Shown here: positions 13,744-22,058 of the stretch, piece after piece | Layout of the letters: each line of letters starts with the position of its first letter | Position numbering within the stretch: position 1 is the first letter of the stretch | Source of the DNA: Chloroflexota bacterium | GTDB lineage: Bacteria > Chloroflexota > Anaerolineae > B4-G1 > DUEL01 | Assembly (NCBI GenBank): GCA_011388675.1 | Contig: DROW01000074.1 | Coordinates: 1 to 34,878, forward strand | Length of the DNA stretch: 34,878 bases | Direction of reading: 5' to 3' | Notes under the pieces: model-generated | What the model saw: the letters and a program-made list of their open reading frames with translations, nothing else | Told to the model about the DNA's origin: nothing | Databases searched by the model: none | Translations under genes and position numbers: made by a program

Positions 13744-15600
13744 ATGGCGGGGCTGGTGGGATTCGTCGGCGAAGTTTCCCCTGCGGAGGGGGAACGGCGA
13801 CTCCGCGAGATGGCGCAGCGGCTGATCGCACAGGGCGCGGAACGGATCGACCTGTACCTCGAAGCGGGGGTCGGCCTGGCGCACGTCGCGCTGGACGCGG
13901 CCGCCCGGGAGAACCAGCCGATCTGGAACGAGGACCGCTCCCTCTGCATCCTGATGGAAGGGGAGGTTTACGACTGCGCCGACGAGAAACGCCGCCTGGT
14001 CGAGAAGGGGCACCGGTTCCGCACCGATAGCGACGCCGAATATCTGCTCCACCTGTACGAGGAGTTGGGTGAGGATTTCGCCCTTCGGCTCAACGGCCCC
14101 TTCGTAGCGGCGATCTGGTCGCCGGAGAGACGGCGGCTGCTGGTGGTCAACGACCGATGGGGGCTGCAACCCCTTTTCTACGCCCAGGTCGACGGACGGT
14201 TTCTCCTGGCCAGCGGCGCGCGGGCCATCCTGGCCGATCCGGCCTATACGCCGCGGGTGGACCTGATCGGGCTCTCGGAGTTCCTGACTTTTGAGCACGC
14301 GCTGGAGGACCGGACCCTCTTCGAGGGTATCCGGCTCCTGCCTCCCGCCTCGGTGCTGACCGTTGAGGGGGATGCGCTGACGGTTCGGTCGTACTGGGAG
14401 TTCCGGTTTGTCGAGGAGTACGAGGACCATCCCGAAGCGTGGTACATTGAGGGGTTGGTCCACCATCTCCGCCAGGCTGTCCGCCGGTGCCGACGGGGGG
14501 ACGGTCCGGAGGGGGTGTTGCTCAGCGGCGGGCTCGATTCGCGCGCGGTGCTGGCAGCGATGGACGGGGCAGGGGGAGGGGCCCACACCTTCACCTTCGG
14601 CATCCCCGGCTGCGACGACGCCCGGCTGGCGCAGGAGGTGGCGAAGAGGGCGAGGACTCGCCATCACTTCGTCCCGCTGCGGCCGGAGGACTTGCCCCGG
14701 ATGGTGGACGAGGGGGTATGGCTCGGCGACGGGCTGAACAGCGCGGTCCATATGCACATCCTCACCGCCCTCCCCGAAGCCGCCCGCCACGTGCGGGTCG
14801 TGTACACCGGCTCGCTGGGGGACTCGATTATGGGGCAGCACCTCCGCCGCCCGCTGGTAGCGATCTACCCGGAAGACGTGCTGGCCCGGATGCTCTTCCG
14901 ACACTACAACACGGGCTTCTCGGAGCCGGAACTGGCGAGGCTACTGCACCCCTCGCTGTACCGGAGGGTTCGGGGAAGGCCCTTTGAAGCGTTCCGTCGG
15001 ACGCTGGCGGAATCCCGCGCCATCCTTGCCGCCAACCGGCGAGAGCACTACTCCATCCGGCAGAACGAACGCCGGTGGATCCTGGAGGGACAGAGGTTGT
15101 TGCGGAGCCGTTTGGTGGTGCGCACGCCGTTCTATGACAACGACCTGGTGGACTTTATGGTCCGGGTGCCGCCGGGTCTGCGGCTGGAGGGATACCTGTA
15201 CCGGCGGGCCTTCGCCGCCGCCTTCCCTCACCTGGCGAAAATCCCGTGGGCGGCGACCGGGGAGCCGCTGACCTCCTCGACGCGGGGTACGCTCATCCGT
15301 CTTGGTCGCCAACTGCGCTGGCGGCTGCGCTCGGCCGGGTTGCGCTTCCTGCCCCCGCCGCGCCGCCGCCCCTACGCCGACTACGCAGGGTGGCTGCGCA
15401 CGGTACTGCGGCCGTGGGTCGAGGAGGTGCTGCTGGGCGAGCGGGCGTTGAACCGGGGATTCTTCGACCCTGACGCCGTCCGCGCCCTGGTGGAAGAACA
15501 CGTGGCCGGGGCGGACCACACGCGGAAACTCGGCGTGCTCATCACCTTCGAACTGTGGTGTCGGTACTTCCTGGACGGAGAGGGAGGGAAGGAGGGATGA
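13744..15600 (+). CDS. Asparagine-synthetase homologue lacking the Cys nucleophile
   Basis: 618 residues, full length for the AsnB family. The N-terminal glutaminase-type domain is present but begins MAGLVGF; the catalytic Cys2 of true amidotransferases is replaced by Ala, so ammonia cannot be drawn from glutamine in the usual way. The synthetase domain has the ATP-pyrophosphatase loop LSGGLDS at 260-266, followed by TFTFGIPGCDDARLAQEVA and YTGSLGDSIMG. Members of this kind in glycan clusters (WbpS-like) amidate uronic acids. Here free ammonia or another nucleophile would be needed. The start could also be the GTG at 13732, which overlaps the preceding stop, but that would still not give a Cys at position 2. 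The stop overlaps the next ATG. The gene end is purine-rich (GGAGAGGGAGGG). Confidence 0.88.
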   Translation: MAGLVGFVGEVSPAEGERRLREMAQRLIAQGAERIDLYLEAGVGLAHVALDAAARENQPIWNEDRSLCILMEGEVYDCADEKRRLVEKGHRFRTDSDAEYLLHLYEELGEDFALRLNGPFVAAIWSPERRRLLVVNDRWGLQPLFYAQVDGRFLLASGARAILADPAYTPRVDLIGLSEFLTFEHALEDRTLFEGIRLLPPASVLTVEGDALTVRSYWEFRFVEEYEDHPEAWYIEGLVHHLRQAVRRCRRGDGPEGVLLSGGLDSRAVLAAMDGAGGGAHTFTFGIPGCDDARLAQEVAKRARTRHHFVPLRPEDLPRMVDEGVWLGDGLNSAVHMHILTALPEAARHVRVVYTGSLGDSIMGQHLRRPLVAIYPEDVLARMLFRHYNTGFSEPELARLLHPSLYRRVRGRPFEAFRRTLAESRAILAANRREHYSIRQNERRWILEGQRLLRSRLVVRTPFYDNDLVDFMVRVPPGLRLEGYLYRRAFAAAFPHLAKIPWAATGEPLTSSTRGTLIRLGRQLRWRLRSAGLRFLPPPRRRPYADYAGWLRTVLRPWVEEVLLGERALNRGFFDPDAVRALVEEHVAGADHTRKLGVLITFELWCRYFLDGEGGKEG

Positions 15601-16595
15601 TCATCTCACGCACGCCTCTGCGGATCAGTTTCGTCGGCGGAGGATCGGACCTGCCGGCCTTCTACGAGCGGGAGCCCGGCGCGGTCGTCAGCACGGCGAT
15701 CAACAAGTACATCTACATCACCGTCAACCGGAAGTTCGACCACAAGATCCGCGCCAGTTACTCCCGCACCGAGATCGTGGACAGCGTGGACGAACTACAG
15801 CACGAATTGATCCGGGAGGCCCTGAAGGTGACGGGCATCGAACGGGCCATCGAGATCACCTCCATCTCCGACATCCCCTCTCGGGGGACGGGGCTGGGCT
15901 CCTCCAGCACCTACACCGTCGGTCTCCTGAACGCACTCTACGCCTACAAAGGACGGATGGCGGGCGCGGAACGATTGGCCAGGGAAGCCTGCGAGATCGA
16001 GATCGAACGGTGCGGTAAGCCGATCGGCAAGCAGGATCAGTACATCGCAGCCTACGGAGGGCTGAAGTACATCCGTTTCTATCCCGACGGCGAAGTGGAC
16101 GTCGTGCCCATCCTTTGCGCCCCTCAGACCCGTCGGGAACTGCAGCGGCGGCTGCTGCTGCTCTACACCGGTCTCACCCGCCGCGCCGACGACATCCTGG
16201 CTGAGCAATCCCGCAACTGCGCGATGGACGAGACGAAGCGGGCCAGCCTCCGCCGGATGGTCCGCCTCGCCGAGCAGATGGTGGAAGCGCTCGGTCGGAA
16301 CGAACTGGACGGCTTCGGCGAGGTGCTGCACGCCAACTGGCTGGAAAAGCGGCGGCTCGCCAGTGGGATCACCAACCCGGACATCGACCGCTGGTACGAG
16401 ACGGCACGAGCGCACGGGGCCATCGGAGGGAAGATCCTGGGTGCGGGCGGTGGCGGCTTCCTACTGCTGTACGCCCCCCCGGAACGGCACGAGGAGATCT
16501 GCCGCGCCCTCCCCGAACTGCGGCCGGTCCCCTTCCGCTTCGAGCCCCAGGGCAGCCGGATCATCTACGTGGAGGAGAACGGGTATGTCTCCTAG
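15597..16595 (+). CDS. hddA: GHMP kinase, D-glycero-D-manno-heptose-7-phosphate kinase type
   Basis: 332 residues. GHMP motifs: N-terminal SRTPLRISFVGGGSDLP (3-19), the ATP loop IPSRGTGLGSSST near 97-109, and the C-terminal GGKILGAGGGGFLLLY near 278-293. This pattern matches HddA-type kinases, which phosphorylate heptose-7-phosphate at C1 on the way to GDP-heptose; related fucose and other sugar kinases look similar, so the exact sugar is uncertain. It is cytoplasmic. No isomerase (GmhA), phosphatase (GmhB) or nucleotidyltransferase (HddC) gene is in the window, so any pathway must be completed elsewhere. The start overlaps the preceding stop, and the end overlaps the next gene by 11 bp. Confidence 0.85.
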   Translation: MIISRTPLRISFVGGGSDLPAFYEREPGAVVSTAINKYIYITVNRKFDHKIRASYSRTEIVDSVDELQHELIREALKVTGIERAIEITSISDIPSRGTGLGSSSTYTVGLLNALYAYKGRMAGAERLAREACEIEIERCGKPIGKQDQYIAAYGGLKYIRFYPDGEVDVVPILCAPQTRRELQRRLLLLYTGLTRRADDILAEQSRNCAMDETKRASLRRMVRLAEQMVEALGRNELDGFGEVLHANWLEKRRLASGITNPDIDRWYETARAHGAIGGKILGAGGGGFLLLYAPPERHEEICRALPELRPVPFRFEPQGSRIIYVEENGYVS

Positions 16596-17826
16596 GGGGT
16601 ATCGCCTCCTCTACCTCTCGGGCTACGGATGGGGGAACCTGGGCCGTCGGAAGGTGCGGCTGGCCTGGGAACTCGCCCGGAAATCCGAGGTGAGCGGCGT
16701 CCTCTACGTGGAACCGCCCACGGCGACCAGCCTCATCGACCTGGTGCGGGGCCGTTTCGGGCCGGACCATCTCCCACCGACCCGCCGCGCCCACCTGAAC
16801 GCTCTCCTGGGCCGCCCGCGCCGCGCCGACGGAAAGGTGCAGGTCCTCACCGGCTCCGACAAGATCGTCCCCCTCACCCGCTTTGAGACGATCCGGCGGT
16901 GGAGGGCTCTCCAGCGGATCAATCGGGCTCTGTACGCCAGCCAGATCCGCGCCGCACTGCGAAAACTGGGCCCAGGGCCGATCATCCTTTGGCTCACCTA
17001 CCCCCTCCAGGCCTGGGCGCTGGACACGTTCCGGGGACGTGCTTTGTGCTGTTACGACTGGACCGACGACTGGACCGCCTTCGACGTGCTGCCGGTGGCA
17101 GACCGTGAGGAACTGGAGCGCCTCAATAGACGGGTCCTTCAGGAGGCGGATCTCGTCTTCGCCGTCTCCGAAAGCCTCTTCCAACGTGCCCGGACGGCGA
17201 ACCCCAACACCTATCGAGCGCCCAACGCGACCGATCTGACCGTGGTCGGGAGGGCGGCTGAGCCCGGCCCGGTCGCGCCGGAATTGCGGCACCTCCCTCG
17301 CCCTATCGTCGGCTACGTCGGCCAGATCGCCGACAAGATCGACTACGACCTGCTGGCGTCGCTGGTCGACGCTCGCCCCGGCTGGTCCTTCGTCTTCGTC
17401 GGCAACGTCTGGGACAACCATCGCCATCAGGTGGCGGCGCTGAGCGAACGGCCCAACGTCCACTTCCTGGGGCCACGGGACTTTGAGCGCCTTCCGGCTT
17501 ATCTCCGCGGTTTCGACGTCTGTATCCTTCCCCACCGCGTCACTCCCCTCACGCGGAGCATGGACCCGATCAAGTTGTACGACTACCTGGCGACGGGGAA
17601 GCCCATCGTCAGCACGCCGGTGGCGGGGGTGGAGCGGTTCGCCGATGTAGTTTACGTCGCCGACGGGGCGGAGGCGTTCGCAACCGCGCTGGAGGCGGCG
17701 CTGCAGGAGAACCCCGAACTCCGTCGCCGTCGGCTGGCCTACGCCCGAGAGAACACCTGGACGCGGCGAGGAGAGGAGATCTGGACCGTGATCTGCTCAC
17801 GTCTCAAGGAGCGAGCCTATGCCTAA
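16585..17826 (+). CDS. GT-B-fold glycosyltransferase (TuaH-like)
   Basis: 413 residues; ATG at 16585 with GGAGGAG at 16571-16577 inside the kinase gene. The N-terminal part (YLSGYGWGNLGRRKVRLAW ... VLYVEPP) and the central CCYDWTDDW and ADLVFAVSESLF segments resemble TuaH-like glycosyltransferases. The C-terminal nucleotide-binding half has GYVGQIADKIDYDLL, FVFVGNVW and DPIKLYDYLATGKPIVSTP, the equivalent of the GT4 donor motif. It probably adds a sugar to the growing glycan at the cytoplasmic face; donor and acceptor are not evident. It overlaps both neighbours, which argues for tightly coupled translation. Confidence 0.85.
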   Translation: MSPRGYRLLYLSGYGWGNLGRRKVRLAWELARKSEVSGVLYVEPPTATSLIDLVRGRFGPDHLPPTRRAHLNALLGRPRRADGKVQVLTGSDKIVPLTRFETIRRWRALQRINRALYASQIRAALRKLGPGPIILWLTYPLQAWALDTFRGRALCCYDWTDDWTAFDVLPVADREELERLNRRVLQEADLVFAVSESLFQRARTANPNTYRAPNATDLTVVGRAAEPGPVAPELRHLPRPIVGYVGQIADKIDYDLLASLVDARPGWSFVFVGNVWDNHRHQVAALSERPNVHFLGPRDFERLPAYLRGFDVCILPHRVTPLTRSMDPIKLYDYLATGKPIVSTPVAGVERFADVVYVADGAEAFATALEAALQENPELRRRRLAYARENTWTRRGEEIWTVICSRLKERAYA

Positions 17827-18916
17827 GGTCAGCATCGTCATCCCCACTTACAACCGAGCGACGATGGTCTGCGAGGCCATCGACAGCGTGCTCGGGCAGA
17901 CCTACACCGACTTCGAGATCCTGGTCGTGGACGACGGCTCCACCGACGGGACCGGCGAGATGCTGCAGAGCCGGTATGGCGCTCCGGTTCGCTACTTCTA
18001 TCAGGAAAACCAGGGCCGGGCTGTGGCCCGCAACCAGGGGATCCGGCTGTCGGAAGGTGAGTACCTGGTCTTCTTAGATTCCGACGATTGGCTTCTCCCC
18101 CGCGCTCTGGAGGTGCAGGTCGATTTCCTCGACCGCCACCCGGACGTAGATGTAGTCTACGGTGACGGCTATTACTGCGACGCGGCGGGGCGACGGCTCC
18201 AGCGGATCGCGGAGGAGCGGCCGCCGATCCCGGAAGAGGGGTTGCTGTCCGTGATGGTCCTGCACAACGTGGTGGTGGCGACCCACTCAGCGATGGTGCG
18301 GCGGCGGGCGTTGGACCTGCTGGGCGATCCCTGGTTCGACGAGCATCTGCGCGGCACGGAGGACGCCGACCTGTGGCTGCGGTTGGCGGCGGCGGGGGCC
18401 CGCTTCGCCTCCCACGACGAACCGGTCTGTATGTACCGGCTGCACGGGGAGAACGCCTCCTCCCGCTCACACCCGCAGTGGGCACGCCGCTGGCGGTCGG
18501 TGCAGCGGTTCAAACGGAAGACTTTCGAGGCCGACTTTTTCCCCGCGCTCCCCCTCTGGTCCCGACGGGAGTTCATCCGCCAGATGCTGCTGATCTTCTT
18601 CGACGGCGAGCCGGAGGAGCAGGAGGCGATCGTGACGTCGGATCGGTTCCGGTCGTTGCCGCGGGAGGATCAGGCGGCGCTGCTGTATCGGCTGGGGGTG
18701 GAGGCGGTAGCCCGGCATCGGAACCTGGAGTGGGGACGGCGGTGGCTGGCCCAGGCGGTGGCCGAATCGTCCCGCTGGAAGTACCGCCTGGCCCGCGCGC
18801 TCACCCTCGGCGGCGGGCTTCCCCTCCGCGCTCTGGTCGACCTGCGGCAGCGGCTCACCCCACGGCGTCCGGACAAGAGCCTGGCGCCCCACTGGCAGAA
18901 CGCGACGGGAGGATGA
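17819..18916 (+). CDS. GT2-family glycosyltransferase A
   Basis: 365 residues, start ATG overlapping the preceding gene by 8 bp. The GT-A fold is clear: VSIVIPTYNRATMV at 4-17, VVDDGSTDGT near 38-47, GEYLVFLDSDDWLLPRA near 80-96 with the DSDD metal site, and TEDADLWLRL near 181-190, the ED of the catalytic base region. Residues 225-365 form a helical C-terminal region not typical of short GT2 enzymes, ending with basic segments. There is no membrane helix, so it is a soluble or peripheral glycosyltransferase. Sugar and linkage cannot be told. Confidence 0.93.
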   Translation: MPKVSIVIPTYNRATMVCEAIDSVLGQTYTDFEILVVDDGSTDGTGEMLQSRYGAPVRYFYQENQGRAVARNQGIRLSEGEYLVFLDSDDWLLPRALEVQVDFLDRHPDVDVVYGDGYYCDAAGRRLQRIAEERPPIPEEGLLSVMVLHNVVVATHSAMVRRRALDLLGDPWFDEHLRGTEDADLWLRLAAAGARFASHDEPVCMYRLHGENASSRSHPQWARRWRSVQRFKRKTFEADFFPALPLWSRREFIRQMLLIFFDGEPEEQEAIVTSDRFRSLPREDQAALLYRLGVEAVARHRNLEWGRRWLAQAVAESSRWKYRLARALTLGGGLPLRALVDLRQRLTPRRPDKSLAPHWQNATGG

Positions 18917-18918
18917 GG

Positions 18919-20148
18919 ATGCGCATCGCGGTCTACCACAACCTCCACTCCGGCGGTGCGCTGCGCACCCTCACCGAGCAGGTGCGGCGGCTGTCCGCCC
19001 GCCACGACCTGTCCCTCTTTGCGCTCGCCACGGCCGCGCCGGTGGAAACGGAGGGGGTGAAAGCGCGGGTCTTCCCCTTCCACCCCGGACCGGAACTGCG
19101 CCGTCCCTTCGGCCGGCTCAACCGGGCCGCGCGGGCGGCCGACCTGATCCGGCTGGCGCGGGTGAATCGAGCGGTGGCGCGGGCCATCGACGGGGGCGGC
19201 TTCGACGTGGTGCTGGTCCACCCCTGCCAGTTCAGCCAGGCCCCCTCCCTGCTCCAGCACCTGCGAACCCCTTCGGTCTATTACTGCCACGAGCCGCCGC
19301 GTCGGCTGTACGAGCCGCCGATCCCCCGTCCCTACCTGCGTCGCTCCTCGCTACGGGGCGTGCTGGATCGGGTGGACCCGGCGTTACGTTTCCACCGTGC
19401 CCTCCTGCGGAGAATCGACCGGGGGGCGACGCGGGCGGCCACGCGGGTCCTGGTCAACTCCCGCTTCACCCAGGCCAACGTCCGCCGCATTTACGGCGTC
19501 GCGGCCCACGTGTGCCGCCACGGGGTTGACGCGGACCGCTTCCGGCCCCTGGGACTGAGGCGGGACCGCTTCGTCCTTTCCGTGGGCGCGCTGACCCCCT
19601 ACAAGGGGTTCGACCTGCTGATCGAGGGGCTGGGCCGGCTGCCTGAGGCAGCCCGTCCGCCGTTGCGCCTCATCTGCAACTACGTCGAGCCGCAGGAGCG
19701 GGCCTACTTGGAGAACCTGGCGCAGGAGCGAGGAGTGAGCCTGGAGATCGAGGTGGGGGTGAGCGACGAAAATCTGATAAGGGCTTACAACCGCGCTGCG
19801 TTGGTCGCCTACACCCCCCACCGAGAGCCGCTGGGGCTGGTGCCGCTGGAGGCGATGGCCTGTGAGACGCCTGTGGTGGGAGTGGACGAGGGAGGGGTCC
19901 AGGAGACGATCCTGCACGGCCGAACGGGCCTGCGGGTTCCCCGCGATCCCCACGCCCTGGCCGAAGCGATCGGCGACCTGCTGGAATATCCGGAGCGAGC
20001 GCGGGCGATGGGCCAGGCAGGCCGCCGCTGGGTGCTCGATGCGTGGGATTGGGAAGGAGCGGTCCAGGGGTTGGTCGCTCATCTGGAAGAAGCGGCACGA
20101 ACGCAGAACACAGAACGTAGAACACAGAACGCAGAACGTGAAACGTGA
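18919..20148 (+). CDS. GT4-type glycosyltransferase B
   Basis: 409 residues. The N-terminus MRIAVYHNLHSGGALRT has the Gly-Gly acceptor-side loop; VLSVGALTPYKGFDLLIEGL and EPLGLVPLEAMACETPVVGV mark the nucleotide-sugar domain with the E-x7-E pair. The middle contains CHEPPRRLYEPPIPRPYLR, seen in a subset of GT4 enzymes. I choose ATG 18919 because GGGAGG (18907-18912) is 6 nt upstream; the ATG at 18913 directly touches that site and would add two residues while overlapping the previous stop. The last 16 residues (RTQNTERRTQNAERET) are encoded by a 7-nt tandem repeat that runs up to and includes the stop codon. Confidence 0.92.
   Translation: MRIAVYHNLHSGGALRTLTEQVRRLSARHDLSLFALATAAPVETEGVKARVFPFHPGPELRRPFGRLNRAARAADLIRLARVNRAVARAIDGGGFDVVLVHPCQFSQAPSLLQHLRTPSVYYCHEPPRRLYEPPIPRPYLRRSSLRGVLDRVDPALRFHRALLRRIDRGATRAATRVLVNSRFTQANVRRIYGVAAHVCRHGVDADRFRPLGLRRDRFVLSVGALTPYKGFDLLIEGLGRLPEAARPPLRLICNYVEPQERAYLENLAQERGVSLEIEVGVSDENLIRAYNRAALVAYTPHREPLGLVPLEAMACETPVVGVDEGGVQETILHGRTGLRVPRDPHALAEAIGDLLEYPERARAMGQAGRRWVLDAWDWEGAVQGLVAHLEEAARTQNTERRTQNAERET
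20100..20148 (+). repeat. 7-nt tandem array, seven units, at a gene 3' end
   Basis: Seven consecutive 7-nt units of the form AACRYAG/AACGTGA (aacgcag, aacacag, aacgtag, aacacag, aacgcag, aacgtga, aacgtga) occupy 49 bp and end exactly with the TGA stop of the GT4 gene. Three units equal seven codons, which produces the RTQNTER/RTQNAER peptide pattern. Confidence 0.85.
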
Positions 20149-20169
20149 TGAGTGAGCGGAGGTGAATGG

Positions 20170-20799
20170 ATGGCGCAATCGATGGACCTGACTACAGAAA
20201 GACCGACAGAACCGGATGTACTGCCGTACACGCACTTCTGGCGCAAGTTCTGGCGCAACATGCCCCCCCGCGACAAGGTGATCGCGGCGCTGGGGGTCCT
20301 GCGGTGGATGCTGCGCTTCTACCAGTTCGACTCCCGTGAGCCGTTCATCATCGAGCGCAGGGTCCAGGTCTTGAAGTGGAAAGGGGGACGGATCGAGGTC
20401 GGACGGGGGGCCCGGCTGGCGATGGGGAGCAAGATCGTCTGCGGAGGGCACCTGGTCATCGGCCCACGGACCATCATCGGCAACAACAACGTGATTATGT
20501 GCGCTACCGAGGTCAAGATCGGCGCGCGCTGTATGATCAGTTGGAACTGCAGCATCTTCGACTCCATCGGCCACAAGATGTGGCTGGAACATACCGGCGA
20601 GGCGGAGATGGAGGCCCCCATCACCATCGGCAACGACGTTTGGATCGGTCCGTACTCCATCATTATGAAGGGCGTGACCATCGGCGATAACTGCATCATC
20701 GGCGCGGGGTCGGTGGTGCGGCGGGACGTGCCGCCCAACTCGCTGGTCTACGGCAACCCGGCCCGACGGGCGGGAACGGTCGTGCGATGGGAGCGGTAG
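20170..20799 (+). CDS. Left-handed beta-helix acyltransferase 1
   Basis: 209 residues; ATG 20170 is chosen over the GTG at 20152 because GGAGGTGA lies at 20157-20164. Residues 1-65 form a helical, basic N-terminal extension. Hexapeptide repeats run from about 68 to 200 (for example IGPRTIIGNNNVIM, APITIGNDVWIGPYSIIMKGVTIGDNCIIGAGSVV, closing VYGNPARRAG). A candidate catalytic His lies in FDSIGHKMW. The family forms trimers and moves acetyl from acetyl-CoA to a sugar hydroxyl or amine. It is a paralogue of the protein encoded at 27329. The SGNH protein encoded next could cooperate in O-acetylation outside, but that is inference. Confidence 0.9.
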   Translation: MAQSMDLTTERPTEPDVLPYTHFWRKFWRNMPPRDKVIAALGVLRWMLRFYQFDSREPFIIERRVQVLKWKGGRIEVGRGARLAMGSKIVCGGHLVIGPRTIIGNNNVIMCATEVKIGARCMISWNCSIFDSIGHKMWLEHTGEAEMEAPITIGNDVWIGPYSIIMKGVTIGDNCIIGAGSVVRRDVPPNSLVYGNPARRAGTVVRWER

Positions 20800-20800
20800 G

Positions 20801-22015
20801 ATGAGAAAGGTCGGAACCGTCTTCGGCGTGGGCTTGCTGGTCGGCCTACTCCTCCTGATCGGCCTGGAGGCGGCCGCCCGGATCCTCCACTGGTGGCCCG
20901 ACCCCTTCTTCCAGCCCGACGAGCGGTTCGGCGTCTTCCACATCCCCAACGCCGAGGGGTGGTGGGTCAACATCGACGCGCCCGACGAGTTCCAGACCTA
21001 CGTCCGCATCAACTCCAAGGGGCTACGGGACCGCGAATACCCCTACGAGAAGCCGCCGGGAACGTTCCGCATCCTGGTCCTGGGCGATTCCTACGCCGAC
21101 GCGCTGGAGGTGCCGCTCGAGGATTCGTTCCAGGAAGTGCTGGAGGCCCGGCTGAACGAACAAATGGACCAGCCCGTCGAGGTGATCAACGGGGGAGTAT
21201 GGGGCTACGGCAACGATCAGGAACTCCTGTTCTACCGACTGGAGGGACGGAAATATCAGCCCGATCTCGTCCTCCTCGCCTTCCAGCCCAACAGCGACGT
21301 GCTGGAGAACCACCGGGAGATGGAGACCCGCTACATGGGGCGGGAGTACAAGCCGTTCTTCGTGCTCGACGAGGAAGGGGAACTGGAATTGGTCAACTTT
21401 CCTTTCCGTGTCGAGCCGGAACCGCCCCCACGGAACCTTCTGGAACGGGTCAAACGGTTCCTCGCCGCCAACTCCCGCGCCTACCCGGTGGTCGGTCGAT
21501 ACGTCAAGTCGCGGATGAAGGGGATCACCGAGTGGCTTCAGCAAGCGGGAGTGATGGAGCCGATCCCAGGGGAGACGGTCTCCGAGGGGATCCCGATGGG
21601 AATGTACCTCTACGCCGCGGACTACCCGCCCGAATGGGAGGAGGCCTGGTCCGTCACAAAGGCCATCATCGCCCAACTGAAACGGGAGGTGGAGGCCGAC
21701 GGGGCCCGCCTGGTGGTGGTCATCCTCCCCGACCGCCACCTGGTGGAGGGCGACTACCTGGCCTGGGCGCTACGCACTTACCCGGCGATGCAGGGAAGGG
21801 AGTGGGACCTGGACAAACCCAATCGAATCATGCGGGACTTCCTCACCGAGCAGGGGATTCCCTATCTGGAGATGGTCGATGAGTTCCGCCAGCACGCTGA
21901 GGAGACCGGGCGACCTCTCTACTACCCCAGGGACGGACACTGGAACGTCGAGGGGCATCGGCTGGGGGGCGAACTGATCGCTAGGTGGCTCTTGGAGCAG
22001 GGGCTGGTGAGGTGA
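20801..22015 (+). CDS. Membrane-anchored SGNH/GDSL-type protein
   Basis: 404 residues. Residues 6-27 form an N-terminal membrane helix (VGTVFGVGLLVGLLLLIGLEAAA), so the domain faces outside. SGNH blocks: LVLGDSYADAL with Ser97, the Gly in NGGVWGYGNDQE, Asn in AFQPNSD, and DGHWNVEGH with Asp378 and His380. All four catalytic positions therefore appear present. Known members are esterases or O-acetyltransferases acting on sugars (AlgX/AlgJ and OAT-type relatives). The position one base after an acyltransferase gene suggests editing or transfer of acyl groups on the glycan, although plain hydrolysis is equally possible. The start directly follows the preceding stop, and ribosome-site sequence is weak (tagg), pointing to translational coupling. 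Confidence 0.85.
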   Translation: MRKVGTVFGVGLLVGLLLLIGLEAAARILHWWPDPFFQPDERFGVFHIPNAEGWWVNIDAPDEFQTYVRINSKGLRDREYPYEKPPGTFRILVLGDSYADALEVPLEDSFQEVLEARLNEQMDQPVEVINGGVWGYGNDQELLFYRLEGRKYQPDLVLLAFQPNSDVLENHREMETRYMGREYKPFFVLDEEGELELVNFPFRVEPEPPPRNLLERVKRFLAANSRAYPVVGRYVKSRMKGITEWLQQAGVMEPIPGETVSEGIPMGMYLYAADYPPEWEEAWSVTKAIIAQLKREVEADGARLVVVILPDRHLVEGDYLAWALRTYPAMQGREWDLDKPNRIMRDFLTEQGIPYLEMVDEFRQHAEETGRPLYYPRDGHWNVEGHRLGGELIARWLLEQGLVR

Positions 22016-22016
22016 T

Positions 22017-22045
22017 GGGGGACTGGGGGACTGGGGGACAGGGGG
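22017..22045 (+). repeat. 8-nt array forming a perfect four-run G-quadruplex motif
   Basis: Four runs of five Gs at 22017-22021, 22025-22029, 22033-22037 and 22041-22045 are separated by the 3-nt loops act, act and aca (unit gggggact). The array lies on the mRNA-like strand, begins one base after the stop of the SGNH gene, and ends 3 nt before the ribosome site (GGAGG, 22049-22053) of the FG-GAP gene. Confidence 0.85.
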
Positions 22046-22058
22046 ATTGGAGGAGAGG

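Noticed and set aside
20100-20148. Tandem units considered as a CRISPR array
   Set aside because: The units are 7 nt with no spacers and lie within a reading frame, so this is a simple tandem repeat.
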